Assembly: GCA_008921705.1 (NCBI GenBank)
Contig: VFFE01006868.1
Coordinates: 709,161-773,160 of the forward strand
Source of the DNA: Burhinus oedicnemus
Lineage: Eukaryota; Chordata; Aves; Charadriiformes; Burhinidae
Direction: 5' to 3'
DNA length: 64,000 nucleotides
Shown here: in pieces, positions 1 through 12,500 of the stretch
How positions within the stretch are numbered: position 1 is the first letter of the stretch
Layout of the letters: each line of letters opens with the position of its first letter
Program-made: the position numbers and the translations under genes
Notes under the pieces: model-generated
Databases searched by the model: none
What the model was told of the DNA's origin: nothing
The model's input: only the letters and a program-made list of their open reading frames with translations

Positions 1-3000
1 TGGTGAAAGTGATTGACTAAAAAGTCTTGTCTTTTCTTGAAATCATTGAGTGAACTTACATTTTTTTCACTGCTTTTTTAAAACTAAGTGTAATTGAGAC
101 TTTAATGTAGCATGTTTTACTTAATGAAATCTAAGCTTTCTGTTATTTTCCATCTTATACCTTTTAACTTTTCCAGTTTTTTATTAGAAATAGTTTTGAC
201 ATTATGAACTAAGAAATAAGATTGTATACTTGCTACAATTACTCTTTTTGCTGTTTGAGTGGGTTTTTTTTCTAGCTCTTCCAGCCTGGCTTCTTGCTGT
301 GGGCTTGGAGATCAGATAAAAGGTGATAACCATAAATCTTTTAATCTGTATTGGGATTTTACCTGTTTCAGATGCTTCAACACTTGGAAACAAATAACCA
401 CTTTGTCAAAGTCTGTATTTTTTAATCAGATGAAACAGTGGGGAAAAAAGCTTGCAAAATTTGTTCTAATGGGAAATATTTAAACCCAGTTTGAGCTTTC
501 ATTCCTGAATATCATTAGTCCATATGTGTGACATGGTTCTGTAAATCCAGGCAATGAAATCTTTTGCAGAAGGGTAAATAGTTCTGATTGAGGCATAGCT
601 TACTAAATTCTCAGTTATCCTGATACAGCTGGAGCAGACTTGAGGAGTTCCTGGGGCTGCTTTTTGAAGGTGCTTTGCTATTTTTCTGGGAAATTTACAT
701 GGGACCCTTAAGATCCAAGTTTCTGTATTTGATACAGAGTTGACAGAAAGTCAGTACTGGAGGACGAAGGAGAAACTGTTTAAAGAGCAACTTGCAAGTT
801 ACTTGTTTTAGCAGTTTTGGGGACTGGCCCAGAGTTATTGCTAGGTTCTTGGAAAAAAGGTAGCAAGACCTCATTTTTTCCAAGCGTGTGTATATGCAGG
901 AATATATGCTAAGTATACATATTTGTAGGTCTATATATGTGTGTATGTGTTTAGTTGGTTACTTTGTTGTTTTCTAGAGAGCGGTGACTCCATTCAGTAT
1001 CAACCTCTTCTTGATTAATTTGTCTGAATGATGACATTATTGCATAAGTAAGATTGTCTTCAGTCCTTACTTTCAAAAAGGAAAGGTAGAAGCTTTTTAT
1101 ATACTCCATATTTTTTGTATCCTTTAGATTTTTTTGTGTATGTTCTTGTGTGTTTATTCCCTTTCCTTGTCATAAGAATAGTTCTGCTTTAATAAGTTTA
1201 TATTTTTTTTCCTTTTGATTATATTATTTTCAATGCTTTATAAGATTCTCGGGTTATGATGTTGTGAACCAGAAAAACTTGTTGATCATATGTTGCTGTT
1301 TGTTCTCAAGCCCTCAGCTTTTAGGAGAAATGAATTACATACTAAATATTTCTCAGGTTTATTGCTTGCTGTGTATGTAATAGATGTAGTAGTCTGTTAT
1401 CTGATAATGAATGAGAAATACAGTATTCTGTGCAAATACTAAAAACTAAAAATGGTATGCATATCCATGATGGGAAGTTGGGTAGTACCTGAGACAATTA
1501 CCATATGAAATCTGAGGATTGTGTATTTTTTATTAATTACATTGGTGGCTATTTTGGGGCTTTCCTTTTTCAGATCAGAAATTCTAAGGGGCTGAGAAAT
1601 CTGTCATATCTAATATGCCATTTTCTGATATTAAATGGTTTGTTGAAGTTCCCAGCAAGCTTAGGAGTTTGGCTGGTTTTTCCTTATCCATTAGGTGTCT
1701 CTCTTTAGCACATCATTAGGAGGTTTTGGTACTGTCAGTTTTTTTAGTATTTGCAAGATGTTTTATCTTTTTAGTCTTTCAATTTTAAACACACTGACTG
1801 GCTTTACATATGCAACAGAGGTTTTTTTCCCCCTAGAAGCCATTTGTAGATGTTCATACTCTGTCCCTTTGCACGTTTTTTCCGATCTGTTAGAGCAGTG
1901 TCTTTGAGTTTCAGGTTTGATGCCAGTAAGGTTGCATCATCTTTCCTAAGTACTGCATGCCATAGATGTTCAGGAATTGAAAAATGAGAACTTACAACTT
2001 TATTTGGCAAATGTTTAATTTTAAATTCAGACTGAAAGTTTTTTGGTTTGGTTTTTTTTGTGTGTTTTGTTTTGTTTTTATACACGGGCTGGCATAGCTC
2101 CAGTACTTACCATTAAGTTCCTTTGTTTTGTTTTTTTGTTTAAGTTGTTTGTTATGCTAGAAACTCCTTCCTTATATGTCAGTTGTTGCAACCAACCAGT
2201 CGGACTTGCTTCATTTAGTAACCAGAAATTGTATTTACAGAAGAGTACTATCTCCCTGTGCAATGGTAGATTTTGTCCTGTACCTTTGGGAATAGTGGAA
2301 TAGGTGTCTCAAATAATGTGAAGTACAGTTTGCAAGCATATTTATAAAAGTTTTTTTATAATTGTTCTTTAAAAGATATGGAGATATTTAATAGAATGAT
2401 ATCAGAATAAATATATGGATCTTGTTAACATTGAATAATTAAATTTGTTGGGTCTTAGTCTGTATTCACTTTTTAAGTTTGTGTTAGTTTAAGCTGGGAA
2501 AACTACAGCTTTTTTTATTTTTTATTTTTGTGATTGGTCTGTTTAACTTCTGATTGATCTCTGGCTGTGACAGTTAAGAAGAGGAACTAGAAGGCTTTTC
2601 AAGGTCCCTTTTAGTATTTAGTGTTTCATTCTATTATTGTAAATAACTGTTTTACCAATTTTTGTGTCTGGTGTTTCATTCTAAGTAATGCTAGTTTTTT
2701 CAGTTACATAATAGATGAGTAACTAAGACTTTTTTCACATATGTCCAGTCAGTTAATTGCTCTTCTTTTACCTTTACTTTGTCATTTTTTTAGTTTAGGT
2801 GACCAAAAATCAGAAGAATATTAAAAAAAAGGATTATAATTCATACTATAATGGCATGTATTTTTCATATTGTTATCTCCACATCTTTCTGCATTCCCAA
2901 ATGCTAGGAAGTTTTAACGTAGCTGCTCTATGCTGATTGTAGCATGAATTAATAACTCTAATAAAAATGAAGTAATTCAAGAATTTTTTTATAGATACCT

Positions 3001-4639
3001 CCTCTTCTCATGTATTTAATAACATGTATGACCTACAAGTAAAATCTAAAATAATCTTATGAGCTTCTTGATCAATGGAGAATTCTCTTAATTGAAGAAA
3101 AATCAGAGAGCCAATCTACAAGTGTAGAACAAATCCTGTTACTTTTTGCTAAAAAGTTACAAAAAAGAGGGATTATTCCAAAGAGGCTATATTGAAAGAT
3201 TTGCTAAACTTCCCTCACTATTTTATCTATAAGCGTATTCCTAAAATCCATGAAATTGTGCATAAACAAAACAGCATAATTAGACCAAATGACAGATTTT
3301 CTTAGAAGAACTTAAAGGAAATAAGAATATGAAGAGGAGTTTATTTGTATTTGCTCTTTTTTTCTTCAGCTGTGCAATTAAAAAATGTAGTTGGTACCAA
3401 GTGAAAGAATTTGAGTCCCAAAAGTGAGAAATCACAAAGTACAGAGCTCTTTGCACACAAAAGCAATGAATTCAGTCTGATTCTATTGCTTATAGCATTA
3501 TTATTTTAATCAGTGCCAGGACTTACTATACTTAAAACTTTCTTTGACATCTCACATCAAGGGATGCCAGAAAAAGTTCAGTATTCCTATAGCCATGCTA
3601 CTTCTAGAACTCATTATTAATTTTTCTGTCTGGCTTTCGGGGAGATGGCTGCCATACAATTTACACTTGCTATTGCCTGCTGAGTTCTGGAATGTACATG
3701 TGATGAAGAACCTAAAAATTTGTAGGATGGTTCCACACAGGTCTGTGGGGTATGATAAAGTTTTGTGTGACCTACCTTTGCATTAAACTAATGAATGATA
3801 GACATCGGCAGGTAATACTAAAAACTGTAGTGAGATCCTGATGCACTTCAAACACTGTGTTAGACAGACTGGAACTTCTAATAGAGGGGAAAAAAAAAGC
3901 ACATAAAACTACCTTATGAATAAAATTGTCATATATGTAAAAAGGAACAGAAAGTACAGAACTGAGGTCAGTACTATTTTCATTTCTCTCTTCTATTTTG
4001 ACATTTTTGTTAGTGAGCTAGGAAATCAATAAAGACTAATTTCATTGGCAAGGATTAGAGAGTACATAAGAAGGAACACTCAGGATGTGTATAGTTGCTT
4101 TCAAGGGCGCTTTCAGTAAAATATATTTATTATAAAGTGAATTGAATGGTTCTTTTTGTCTAATTGGCTCATATATCAAGCATTAATTCTTTAGAATACT
4201 CAATGTACAAAACAAAGTTTGTGATATTGGATATACAAAAGTATTTTGTTTATTTCAGTTACTTTCACACCATCATAATTAATGCCTGTCTGGTAGTCTA
4301 AGCCCTTTCATAAAAGTCATAAATCATAATAAATATAACTCAAAGTGTCAGTATAATACAGGAAGTGTCCTAATAACTCCTTGTTAATCAATAATGTTCA
4401 AAAATTAAATATATTCCCTGTGTATAATCTGTGATGTAGTTTCTCTGAAAGAAAACCACAGGTTTTTGTACCTGCTATAGGAGATTCATTAATCAGCATC
4501 TGGAAAGTTAGATGTATTAATTCTGGAGCTAAGAATGTGGTTGCACACTGAATACCCAGCAACAGAAAACACTCAGTCATTGGCAAAAGAAAAAAAGAAA
4601 TTCCTCAAAGCTGAGGAGAAGCCAGATGTGCTTTCAAGC
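1..4639. other. A+T-rich DNA, no gene recognised
   Basis: No exon, known repeat or RNA gene could be identified here. Short open frames exist on both strands, but they are T- or A-run driven, hydrophobic or lysine-rich by composition, and match no family I know. There are long T runs (for example around 2050-2080) and a TG/TA-rich patch at about 890-955. It may be intergenic or intronic sequence of the gene whose coding exon lies at 36.1 kb, but nothing visible proves that. Confidence 0.6.
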
Positions 4640-4696
4640 TAAGCATCTGGGCCAACTGACCCTCAGCTATGCAAGACCACTAGGAGGAGATGGTGA

Positions 4697-5040
4697 GTGA
4701 TATTAGTAGGTGATTCCATGCAGCAGGAGTTGGAAGCAACCATCTGCCAACCTGACCTGTCGTCTAGAGAAGTTTTCTGCTTGCCTGGGATCTGGATCTG
4801 GGAGGTTGTGGAGAGGTTGCCAAGATTGACCAGACCTGTGACTGCTACGTCCTGCTGTTCTTCCGTGTGGGCACTAATGCTGCTAGGGGCAACCTAGAGA
4901 GTATCAAAACTGACTACAGAGCTCTGGAGGCCATAGTTAGGGATATGGGGGCCCAGGTGTTGTTCTTAATCTTGCGGGGAAGGGGAAGGAGCGTAAGGAT
5001 ACTGCACATCAACTGCTCGGGACGAGCTAGGCAACCAATC
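4697..5040 (+). pseudogene. CR1 ORF1 remnant, SGNH/GDSL-esterase-like
   Basis: CR1 ORF1 proteins contain an SGNH-hydrolase (GDSL-type esterase) domain whose role in retrotransposition is unsettled. Here the first block is legible as VGDSMQQELEA (serine block, near 4700-4740), followed by ICQPDLSSREVFCLPG, and the third block as VGTNAARGNLESIKTDYRAL near 4867-4925, where active copies usually have GTND. The two blocks lie in different frames, which shows at least one frameshift between about 4800 and 4867. The usual asparagine-aspartate pair is changed, and the domain is then cut off by the LTR fragment at 5041. It is non-functional. Family assignment is from motif recognition and the downstream CR1 ORF2, not from a search. 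Confidence 0.7.
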
Positions 5041-5275
5041 ATCAGGTGGTGAGAGCAACTTGTATTGTATCATTTTATTTTGTATATCCTTTTACCATTA
5101 TTATTATTATTATTTTGCTTTTCTGTTACTGTTCTATTAAACTTTCTTTATCTCAACCCGTGAGATTTTTTTCTTTCCCCTCCTTTTCTCCTTCTCCCTA
5201 CTCTACTGGGGAAGAGTCGGGGAGTGAGCAAGCGGCTACATGGTCCTAGCTGCTGGCTGGGGTTAAACCACAACA
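5041..5275 (+). mobile_element. 3' part of an avian ERV LTR inside the CR1
   Basis: This insert has the 3' half of a widespread avian LTR: an ATT-rich stretch (5096-5117), an ATTAAA polyadenylation-type signal at 5136-5141, TATCTCAACCCGTGAG, a pyrimidine-rich tract, GGGGAGTGAGCAAGCGGC, and the terminus GCTGGGGTTAAACCACAACA ending in CA near 5275. It lies on the plus strand, the same direction as the host CR1. Only about 235 bp are present, so the LTR 5' part is missing. CR1 sequence resumes at GCCAGCAGGATGTTTGACCT. The piece of CR1 ORF1 expected between the two sides (roughly 100 bp by comparison with other copies) seems to be absent. The exact left junction is uncertain by about 15 bp. Confidence 0.75.
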
Positions 5276-5479
5276 GCCAGCAGGATGTTTGACCTGGTAA
5301 GGAGGGCTTTCAACTAGCCATGCTGGGGAGGACAGGAGTTACTGGCAGCCCTGTAAAAGAGTGATGGTCAGGGTTGACAGCAAAAAGCCTGAGGTGATGT
5401 GAATGAAAGGGAGCACAAAATCAACAAAACAAGGCTTAAGTGGGGTTATCTCAAGCATTTGTGTGTAAATAAGGAAGTG

Positions 5480-8274
5480 CCTACAAGGCACCATCATGGA
5501 AAAAAAAACCAGACCCTTTCTGAGAAATCAGCATGCTGAGGTGCCTCTCTGATGTGCCTGTACACTAGTGTGGAGAATAAACATGAGAAGTTAAGAGATC
5601 TCTGTGCAGTTGCAGGGCTATGATCTTGTTGGGATCATTGTGATGTGGTGGGATGACTTACATGACTGCAATGGAAGGATACAGGCTCTTTAGAAAGACA
5701 GACTGGGAAGATAAGGAGGTGGAGCTGCACTTTATGTGAGAAAACAGCTGGAATGCATGGAGCTCTTCTAGGGATGAATGATTAGCCGACTGAGAGCTTA
5801 TCAGTAAGGGTTAAAGAGCAGACCGGTATGGGTGACACTGGAGTGAGAGTCTGGTATAGGCTGCCTGACCAGAAAAAACAAGTGGGTGAGGCCTTCTACA
5901 GATAGCTAGAAATAGCCTCACATTCGCAGGCCTTGGTCCTCATGGGGGACTTCAACTACCCTGATATCTGCTGGAGGAACAACACAGTGGGAAATAAATC
6001 AGTGCAGAAGGTTCCTGAAGAGCATCAGTGACAACTTCCTCACCCAGGTGATAGAGCAGCCAATGAGGAGAGGTGCTCTGCTGGCCCTTGCACTTGCAAA
6101 AAAGGAAGGGCTCATTGAGGATGTGAAGGCTGAGGGCATCTTTGGCTGTAGTGACCATGTGATGGTAGAGCTCAGGATCCTGAGAGGAGGGAGCAGGGTA
6201 AAAAGCAAGGTCACAACCTTGGACTTCAGGAGAGCTGACTTTAGGCTCTTTAAGGATCTGCTTGGAAAAGTCCTGTGGAATAATGCTCTGGAGGGAAGAG
6301 AGGCCCAAGAAAACTGGTTAATCAAGGAACACATCCTCCAAGCTCAAGAGCAGTCCATCCTAATGAGTAGGAAGTCAGGCAAAAATGCCAGGAGGCCTGC
6401 ATGGATCAGCAAAGAGCTCCTGGCAAAACTCAGACTTGTAAAGGAAGTATACAGAAGGTGGAAGGAAGGCAGGTAACCTGGGAGGAAGAGAAACACTGTC
6501 TGATCATGTAGGAAAGCCAAAGCCCACCTGGAACTGAAGCTGGCAAGGGATACTAAAGGCAGCATGAAGGGATTCTGTAAGTACATAAGTGGCAAAAGGA
6601 AGACTAGGAAAAATGTGGACCCATTGCCGAAAGGAGCAGGGCCCTGGTGACCCAGGACATGGAAAAAGCACAGGTACTGAATGCCTTCTTTGCTTCAGTC
6701 CTTTGCTAGCAAGGCCGACCTTCAGAAATGACAGACCCAAGAGACCAGAGGGAAATTCTGGAGCAAGAAAGACATACCCGTGGTGGAAGAGGATCTGGTT
6801 GGGGAACACTTAAGCAAACTGGACATACACAAATCCATGGACCCTGATGGGGTGAATCCACGAGTGCTGAGGGAGCTGGCAGATGGCATTGTGAGGTCCC
6901 TCTCAATGGGCTTTGAATGATCATGGTGACTGGGAGAAGTGCCCAAGGACAGGAGGAAAGCAAGCAAACAACACTCCTATCTTCAAGAGGGGCAGGAAGG
7001 AGGGCCTAGGGGATTACAGACCCATCAGCCTCACCTCGATCCCTGGGAAACCGATGAAATAGCTAATCCTGGAAATGATTTCCAGGCACATGAAGGACAA
7101 GAAGGTGATCAGGAGTAGTTAGCATGGCTTCACCAAGGGGAAGTCATACTTGACCAACTTGATAACCTTCTATGATGAAATGATTGGTATATGAGGGGAA
7201 AGGAGTGGACCTTGTCTACCTAGACTTCCGTAAGGCTTTTGATGCTGTCTCCCATAAGATCCTCCTAAAGAAGCTGTTGAAGTATGGGCTGGCTGAGCAG
7301 TGAGTTGGACTGAAAATTGGCTGAATGACTGGGTCCAGAGGGCATTGACTGGTGGTAATGTGAAGTCTAGGTGGAGGACAGTAACTAGCAGTGTACCCCA
7401 GGGGTCAATACTGGGTCCAGTACTGTTTAACATCTTCATTAATAATCTTGATGTTGGGCAGAGTGTACCCTTAGGAAGTTTGCTGACGATACAAAACTGG
7501 GAGGAATATGCCACAGGGTTATACTGCCATCCAGAGGGACCTCAACAAGCTGGAGAAATGAGCTGACAGGAACCTCATGCAGTTCAACAAGGATAAGTGA
7601 AATATCCAGCATCTGAGGATGAATAACCCCATGCACCAGTACATACTGGGGGCCAACTGGCTCAAAAGTAGGTCTGCAGAAAGTTACCTGGGGGTCCTGG
7701 TTGCAATCAAGTTGAACACGAGCTAGCAATGTGCGCTTACCACAAAGAGATCTGGTGGTGTCCTGGGCTGTGTTAGGAGAGTGTTGCCAGCAGGTCAAAT
7801 GAGGTGATCTCTTCTCCTCTACTCAGCACCGGTGAGGCCACACCTGGAGTGCTGTGTCCAGTTCTGGGCTTCCCAGTATGAGAGAGATGCAGAGCTGCTG
7901 GAGAAAGTCCAGTGGAGGGCCACTAAGATGATGAACAGACTGGAGCATTTCTCCTATGAGGAAAGAATAAGAGCTGTGACTGTTTAGCCTGGAAAAGAGA
8001 AGGCTCAGGGAGAATCTTATCAACATGTACAATTATCTGAAATGAGGGAATGAAAAAGAGGGGACCAGGCTCTTTTCAGTGGTACCCAGTGACAGGATCA
8101 GAGACAATGGGCACAAACTGAAACACAGGACAGTCCCTCTGAACATCAGGAAACACAGTGTTCACTGTGAGGGTGACTGAGCACTGGCACAGGTTGTCCA
8201 GGGAGGCTGTGGAGTCTCCATCCTTGGAGATACTCAAAAGCTGTCTGAACATGATCCTGGGCAATTGGCTGTAG
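5480..8274 (+). pseudogene. CR1 ORF2 (endonuclease-reverse transcriptase) remnant
   Basis: Decayed pol-like ORF2 of the CR1. The endonuclease part is visible as VLMGDFNYPDICW (about 5935-5975) and, in the open frame 6048-6476, as GIFGCSDHVMVELRIL, the conserved SDH block near the end of the domain. The reverse transcriptase follows: KSMDPDGVNPRVLREL, then DYRPISLTSIPGKP, then DLVYLDFRKAFDAVSHK (near 7205-7255), then [21 protein letters not shown] (in 7300-7450), then the catalytic FADD box at 7479-7490 (KFADDTKLG). Successive motifs fall in different frames and a stop follows GLAEQ near 7300, so no functional enzyme can be made. The last block, SLEILKSCLNMILGNWL, ends at a stop at 8272-8274, the usual ORF2 end. 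The start is not preserved well enough to place. Confidence 0.85.
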
Positions 8275-8354
8275 GTGATTCTGCTTGAGCAGTAGGGTTG
8301 GACCAGATGACCTCCAGAAGACCCTTCCAACCTCAAACATTCTGTGATGCTGTA

Positions 8355-9052
8355 AATTCAGCTGAAGTTAATACATTCCATTAGACTCACTATTTCTGAT
8401 CAGGTATTTCTAAATAATTTTGGATAAAAAGTACTGGCAATAAAGGGCATTGTAACATTTTTTTTCCAGTGAAGTAATGTTGTTTAGGTTATAGAAGAAA
8501 TATCTTTTAATGGTTTCCTTTGAAGTAAATAAGCAGAGGAAAACTAGCTCAAGTGTCATGCATGCCAAAAGTTTGATGCAATGTATTCCAAGGTATGTTT
8601 GTTCTCTATCTACCATCTTAGCTGGGCATTGCTGAGAGGAAAATTGAGTTCTTCACATCCACTTTGAAAAGACTGTTGTAGAAGCAGTATATCTGGTCAG
8701 ATTTATTTTAGAAAAAATCAAGTGTGCACTTTAGTTTCAATGCATATTTTCTGTAAAAACAAGAATGTTTAATCACTGCTGTAAGTCAGTGTAGCTTTAT
8801 TTGTGATGTCACCACATGACTGGGTTAAATTTACTGTTACTTCTTTAGCATTCCTACATCTTAAAAACAGACTAAGAATTATCTAATATTTTAATGTGAT
8901 AAAATTTGGGAACCACTTTATATTCAGTGTCTCATAAAACCACTGACACCTATAAAAAAGCAGTCTGTTTACATAATGAGGGGTATACAGCTGTACATAT
9001 TCTAAGCACATCATAATTAAATATTCTATCAGGAATAAAAGCATGAGTACTT
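8355..9052. other. Unique-looking spacer between two CR1 copies
   Basis: A+T-rich sequence between the plus-strand CR1 ending at 8354 and the minus-strand CR1 starting at 9053. I see no exon, RNA gene or recognisable repeat. Confidence 0.5.
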
Positions 9053-9560
9053 AGAATCATAGGATCATAGAATAGTTTGGGTTGGAAGGGACCTTTAAAG
9101 GTCATCTAGTCCAGCCTTCCCTGCAATGAGTAAGGACATCTTCAACTAGATCAGGTTGCTCAAAGCCCCATCCAACCTGTCCTTGAATGTTTCCAGGGAT
9201 GGGGCACCTACCACCTCTCTGGGCAACCTGTTACTGTGTTTCACCACCCTCATTGTAAAAAATGTCTTCCTTCTATCTAGTCTAAATCTTCCATCTTTGA
9301 GTTTAGAGCCATTACCCCTTGTCCTATCACAACAGGCCCTGCTAAAAAGTTTGTCCCCATCTTTCTTATAAGCCCCTTTTAAGTACTGAAAGGCTGCAAT
9401 AAGGTCTCCCCAGAGCCTTGTCTTCTCTAGGCTGAGCAACCCCAACTCTCTCAGTTTGTCCTCATAGGAGGGGTGCTCCAGCCCTCTGATCGTTGTCATG
9501 ACCCTGCTCTGGACCCCATCCAACAGGTCCATGTCTTGCCTTTGCTGAGGGCTCCAGAGC
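9053..9560 (-). mobile_element. 5'-truncated CR1, minus strand
   Basis: The element reads from right to left. Its 3' end is at 9053 (AGAATCATAGGATCATAGAA on the plus strand, the CR1 terminal short repeat), followed by the standard GTTTGGGTTGGAAGGGACC block. It is truncated near 9560, within the ORF2 C-terminal region, after GGGCTCCAGAGC. A second copy of the same subfamily is at 26053-26209, sharing long stretches such as TTCAACTAGATCAGG and GAATGTTTCCAGGGATGGGG. No target-site duplication was obvious. Confidence 0.92.
9146..9532 (-). pseudogene. CR1 ORF2 C-terminal fragment, open frame
   Basis: An uninterrupted 128-codon frame that is the C-terminal tail of CR1 ORF2. It begins MDLLDGVQSRVMTTIRGLE and continues with YEDKLRELGLLSLEKTRL, LIAAFQYLKG and a final LPREVVGAPSLETFKDRLD. 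These are the conserved steps of the region after the reverse-transcriptase thumb. The methionine is internal to the family protein, so this is not a natural start. The element is truncated upstream, and no promoter is expected. The absence of stops over 128 codons suggests a comparatively young copy. Most likely a non-expressed fragment. Confidence 0.85.
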
Positions 9561-12500
9561 TTAATAAGAGCTTACCTAATTCATTGTTGGCTTCTTTCAT
9601 GGTGCCCAGCTGACATACAAGACAATAAGGACACTAAGATGTTTTAGCAGTGATTTACACATCTCTTACATGACCTCTTAGCCTAGCTGTAGAATAAATT
9701 TGTAAATGCAAAACATTTGGAGATGAAAGATCTAATCCTATAGTTTTAGGTGTGTCGTGATTAATGCTGTAATTGTGAATGAGCAGTCAAGGAAAGAATT
9801 CTGGTACATCATTACTGTGTTTAACAAATTACAAGGGAGACTAAAGAGGACTTTAAACCTTATTAGCACTTACCAGTGCAATACACACATCTGCATCATG
9901 TGACTCAATCACACTTTTGGGGCTGCATAGCTTTACTATTCCTCCTATTGAAAATATTGAATAGATTGTGTATGCCATCAGGTAGTCATATTATGTACTT
10001 CTAAAGAATGGTGAAAAAGGCTATATAGAGAAATCTATATTCCCTTTGCAGTATTGGCACCCTGCTGAGCAAGTATCTCCTGTTACTCTAGGATAGCAGC
10101 ATTACTCTAATAGAAGTTTCAACAGAAATATAACAAACAAGTCTCTTGGATAATCTTTTTTTTCCACTATAGAAAGTGTTTAAAAATGTAATAATTGTCT
10201 TTTAGAGAAGATATTCTATTTTTATACCTGATTAACAGTGCAATATAAGCATGCTAGTCATGTTGTTTAATTTATTGAACTATTGAACATATGCATATAA
10301 GTGCCTGAATGTCCCACACTAAATCACTACTTTACTGTAGAAGATATTTGTGTAAAGATATGAAATGATGATTTCTTCAGAGAGACTACATATAAAAAAC
10401 ACCTATATAACAAACATTTCTTTGTGACTTCATTGGAGCTGCATGCACACTAAAATTAAGCATGTGTTTGAAGTGAACTGGGGACCCAAGCAGAAAAGTG
10501 ACAGAAATATGAGATGCAGTCAAAATATGTAGAGTTATAGGCATATATTTCCCTAAGTTCTACGTAGATAAACAAAACTCAAAGCATTAAATTTAATACT
10601 AGCAAGAAAATTTAAAAGTAATGTTGTTTCAGTCTTTGTTCTCTCTAAATCTTTTTTCTGTTCTGTTTGTCTTGTCATCTTTTTGATCCTTCCTATTTTG
10701 TGTTTATCTGTATTCCCTTACACATAACGGTAAGACCTTTAGTGATTATGTGGTCAAATCACTCTGGACAATGGGATTGTTAGGCAGACTGTCACTTCAC
10801 AATAAATGAAACAGTAAGTAGGTATAACATACTTTGTATGTTACACATTTATTATGCCACATTATTAAGTTATAATGATACCGTGACACCTAGGTGTTCC
10901 CCCATCAGAATGTCTTTTTTTTTTTAATATATATGGAAGAGACTGGGAGCTGAGAGTTAATCTGGCTGTTAATTATAGGCTGAATTATTGTCATGACAAG
11001 ACTTAAAACCTGTTGTATGGAATCCAAACAGTATTGGTTAATGCATATCATACTTCTTAACCTGGAACTCGGACTGAGCAGAGCTTCTAGCACTTACCAC
11101 TTAAATGATCTCTGTGAAACTTCACAGGATGTTTATAACAGCATGTTTAGCATGGTGTCAGGTTTCATTAGTTGATGTCTTCCTGTTGAGAAATGCATCT
11201 TTGTTACCGATTGTTCTTTAGCTAGGAAAAAAGTGATACAGTTTTACAAGTTTTAGAATTAATCAGTCTGCCTGGCATTTAGCAACAGAGAAGCAACATC
11301 GCTGGATTTTTATGAGTAACAGTAGATTATGTTGAACAATTTTTGGGGGAAAATTCCATCAGCATAGTCCACTGCTCTCATGAGACTGATGATGTTGAAT
11401 CTGCCACTTTTGATGCCCTAAAATGTGCTGCCACCAGAATTTCTTTTCTTAATGTCAAGGACTGCTTTGGCAGTGAGACAGGGGTCATATTGTGGATCTG
11501 AAGAAAAACAATTTTGGTGCCAAAAAAGATGGAACAATTGGTGCATAAGGTCAATTGATGTTCTTGCCAATTGCTTCATGGTATTAGACCCTTCTAAATC
11601 TTTCTTTAAAAATCTTCGATCAGAAAATTGAAATACATTAATCTTGTCCTTTACTACTCAACAAAAAGCCTGAGTAGTTCAGTATTAAATTTGAAACTAT
11701 TTTTCTCATGAAAAACAATCTAAAGATTTTTAAAAATTCCATTTTTGTCTTTGAACAAAGCTGTTTTCTACTTTTATTTATGCCTTTCTAACCTGAGCTG
11801 ATAGCTATTTCATGGGTTTGTTTTAATTTTCCCTATAAAAAAATTGAGTATTAGTTATTTTCTGTTAAAACATGCCTAATTATGAAGAATTAATAAAATA
11901 CCATTGCCTTTAGTATAACAGAAATCAAACTATAGAATACTTTCTTTCCTACAGTTTTATCCAGCTCTTGATGAAAATTTATGTCCCTAAGATATATTAT
12001 TGCTGTCTTTGTGGTTGGTGATATCTGGCTACTTTCTTTTCAAAACTCTTTCTAAATTGGTTTCCTCCTGATGCTGTTTCTTTCGCATGCACCTCTACTA
12101 AGACAATACCTACCTAAATTCTTCAGTCCTTGTGTGCCTAGTAAGGGTCTTAACCGAATCTGTAACACCACCTTATTTAGTCTATTTTTAACTTAGTATT
12201 TCTTACCAGTTTCAATGGTAAATTTAGTAAGATTGAAGGTGGAAAATTGGTGATATACTTCATGTAATTTTATACATTGTAATACACTGTAGAAATTGAT
12301 AGAGAATTGTCTTCATATAAATATCCTCTAGAACACTACTAAGGTCAAGTTTATAGGGAAGGTCATCTCAGAGCACTAGTTTAACTCTCTGTATTAAAAT
12401 ACTGTGCAAACACACAGAGTTGATTGTGCATGTATAAATATTTTGAGTTGCTTTGATTGCCAGTTTATGCTGCCCAAATATTCTCAGTGGCTTTGCTTTC

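Larger units (their letters stand above)
4640..8354 (+). mobile_element. Long decayed CR1 LINE, nearly both ORFs present
   Basis: A plus-strand chicken-repeat-1 (CR1) non-LTR retrotransposon of about 3.5 kb, not counting an LTR fragment at 5041-5275 that interrupts it. Reading 5' to 3', I recognise the ORF1 esterase-like part (from about 4690), the apurinic-type endonuclease region (about 5700-6200), the reverse-transcriptase region (about 6790-7550), the conserved C-terminal tail (7840-8274) and the typical CR1 3' end (GGACCAGATGACCTCC..CCTTCCAACC..ATTCTGTGATG). Both reading frames carry stops and frameshifts, so it is not autonomous. Most avian CR1 copies are strongly 5'-truncated, so one reaching into ORF1 is less common. 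The left edge is approximate, because older divergence hides the true start. Confidence 0.9.

Noticed and set aside
5952..7798. Several minus-strand open frames of 80-120 codons
   Set aside because: They are antisense shadows of the CR1 ORF2 endonuclease and reverse-transcriptase region.
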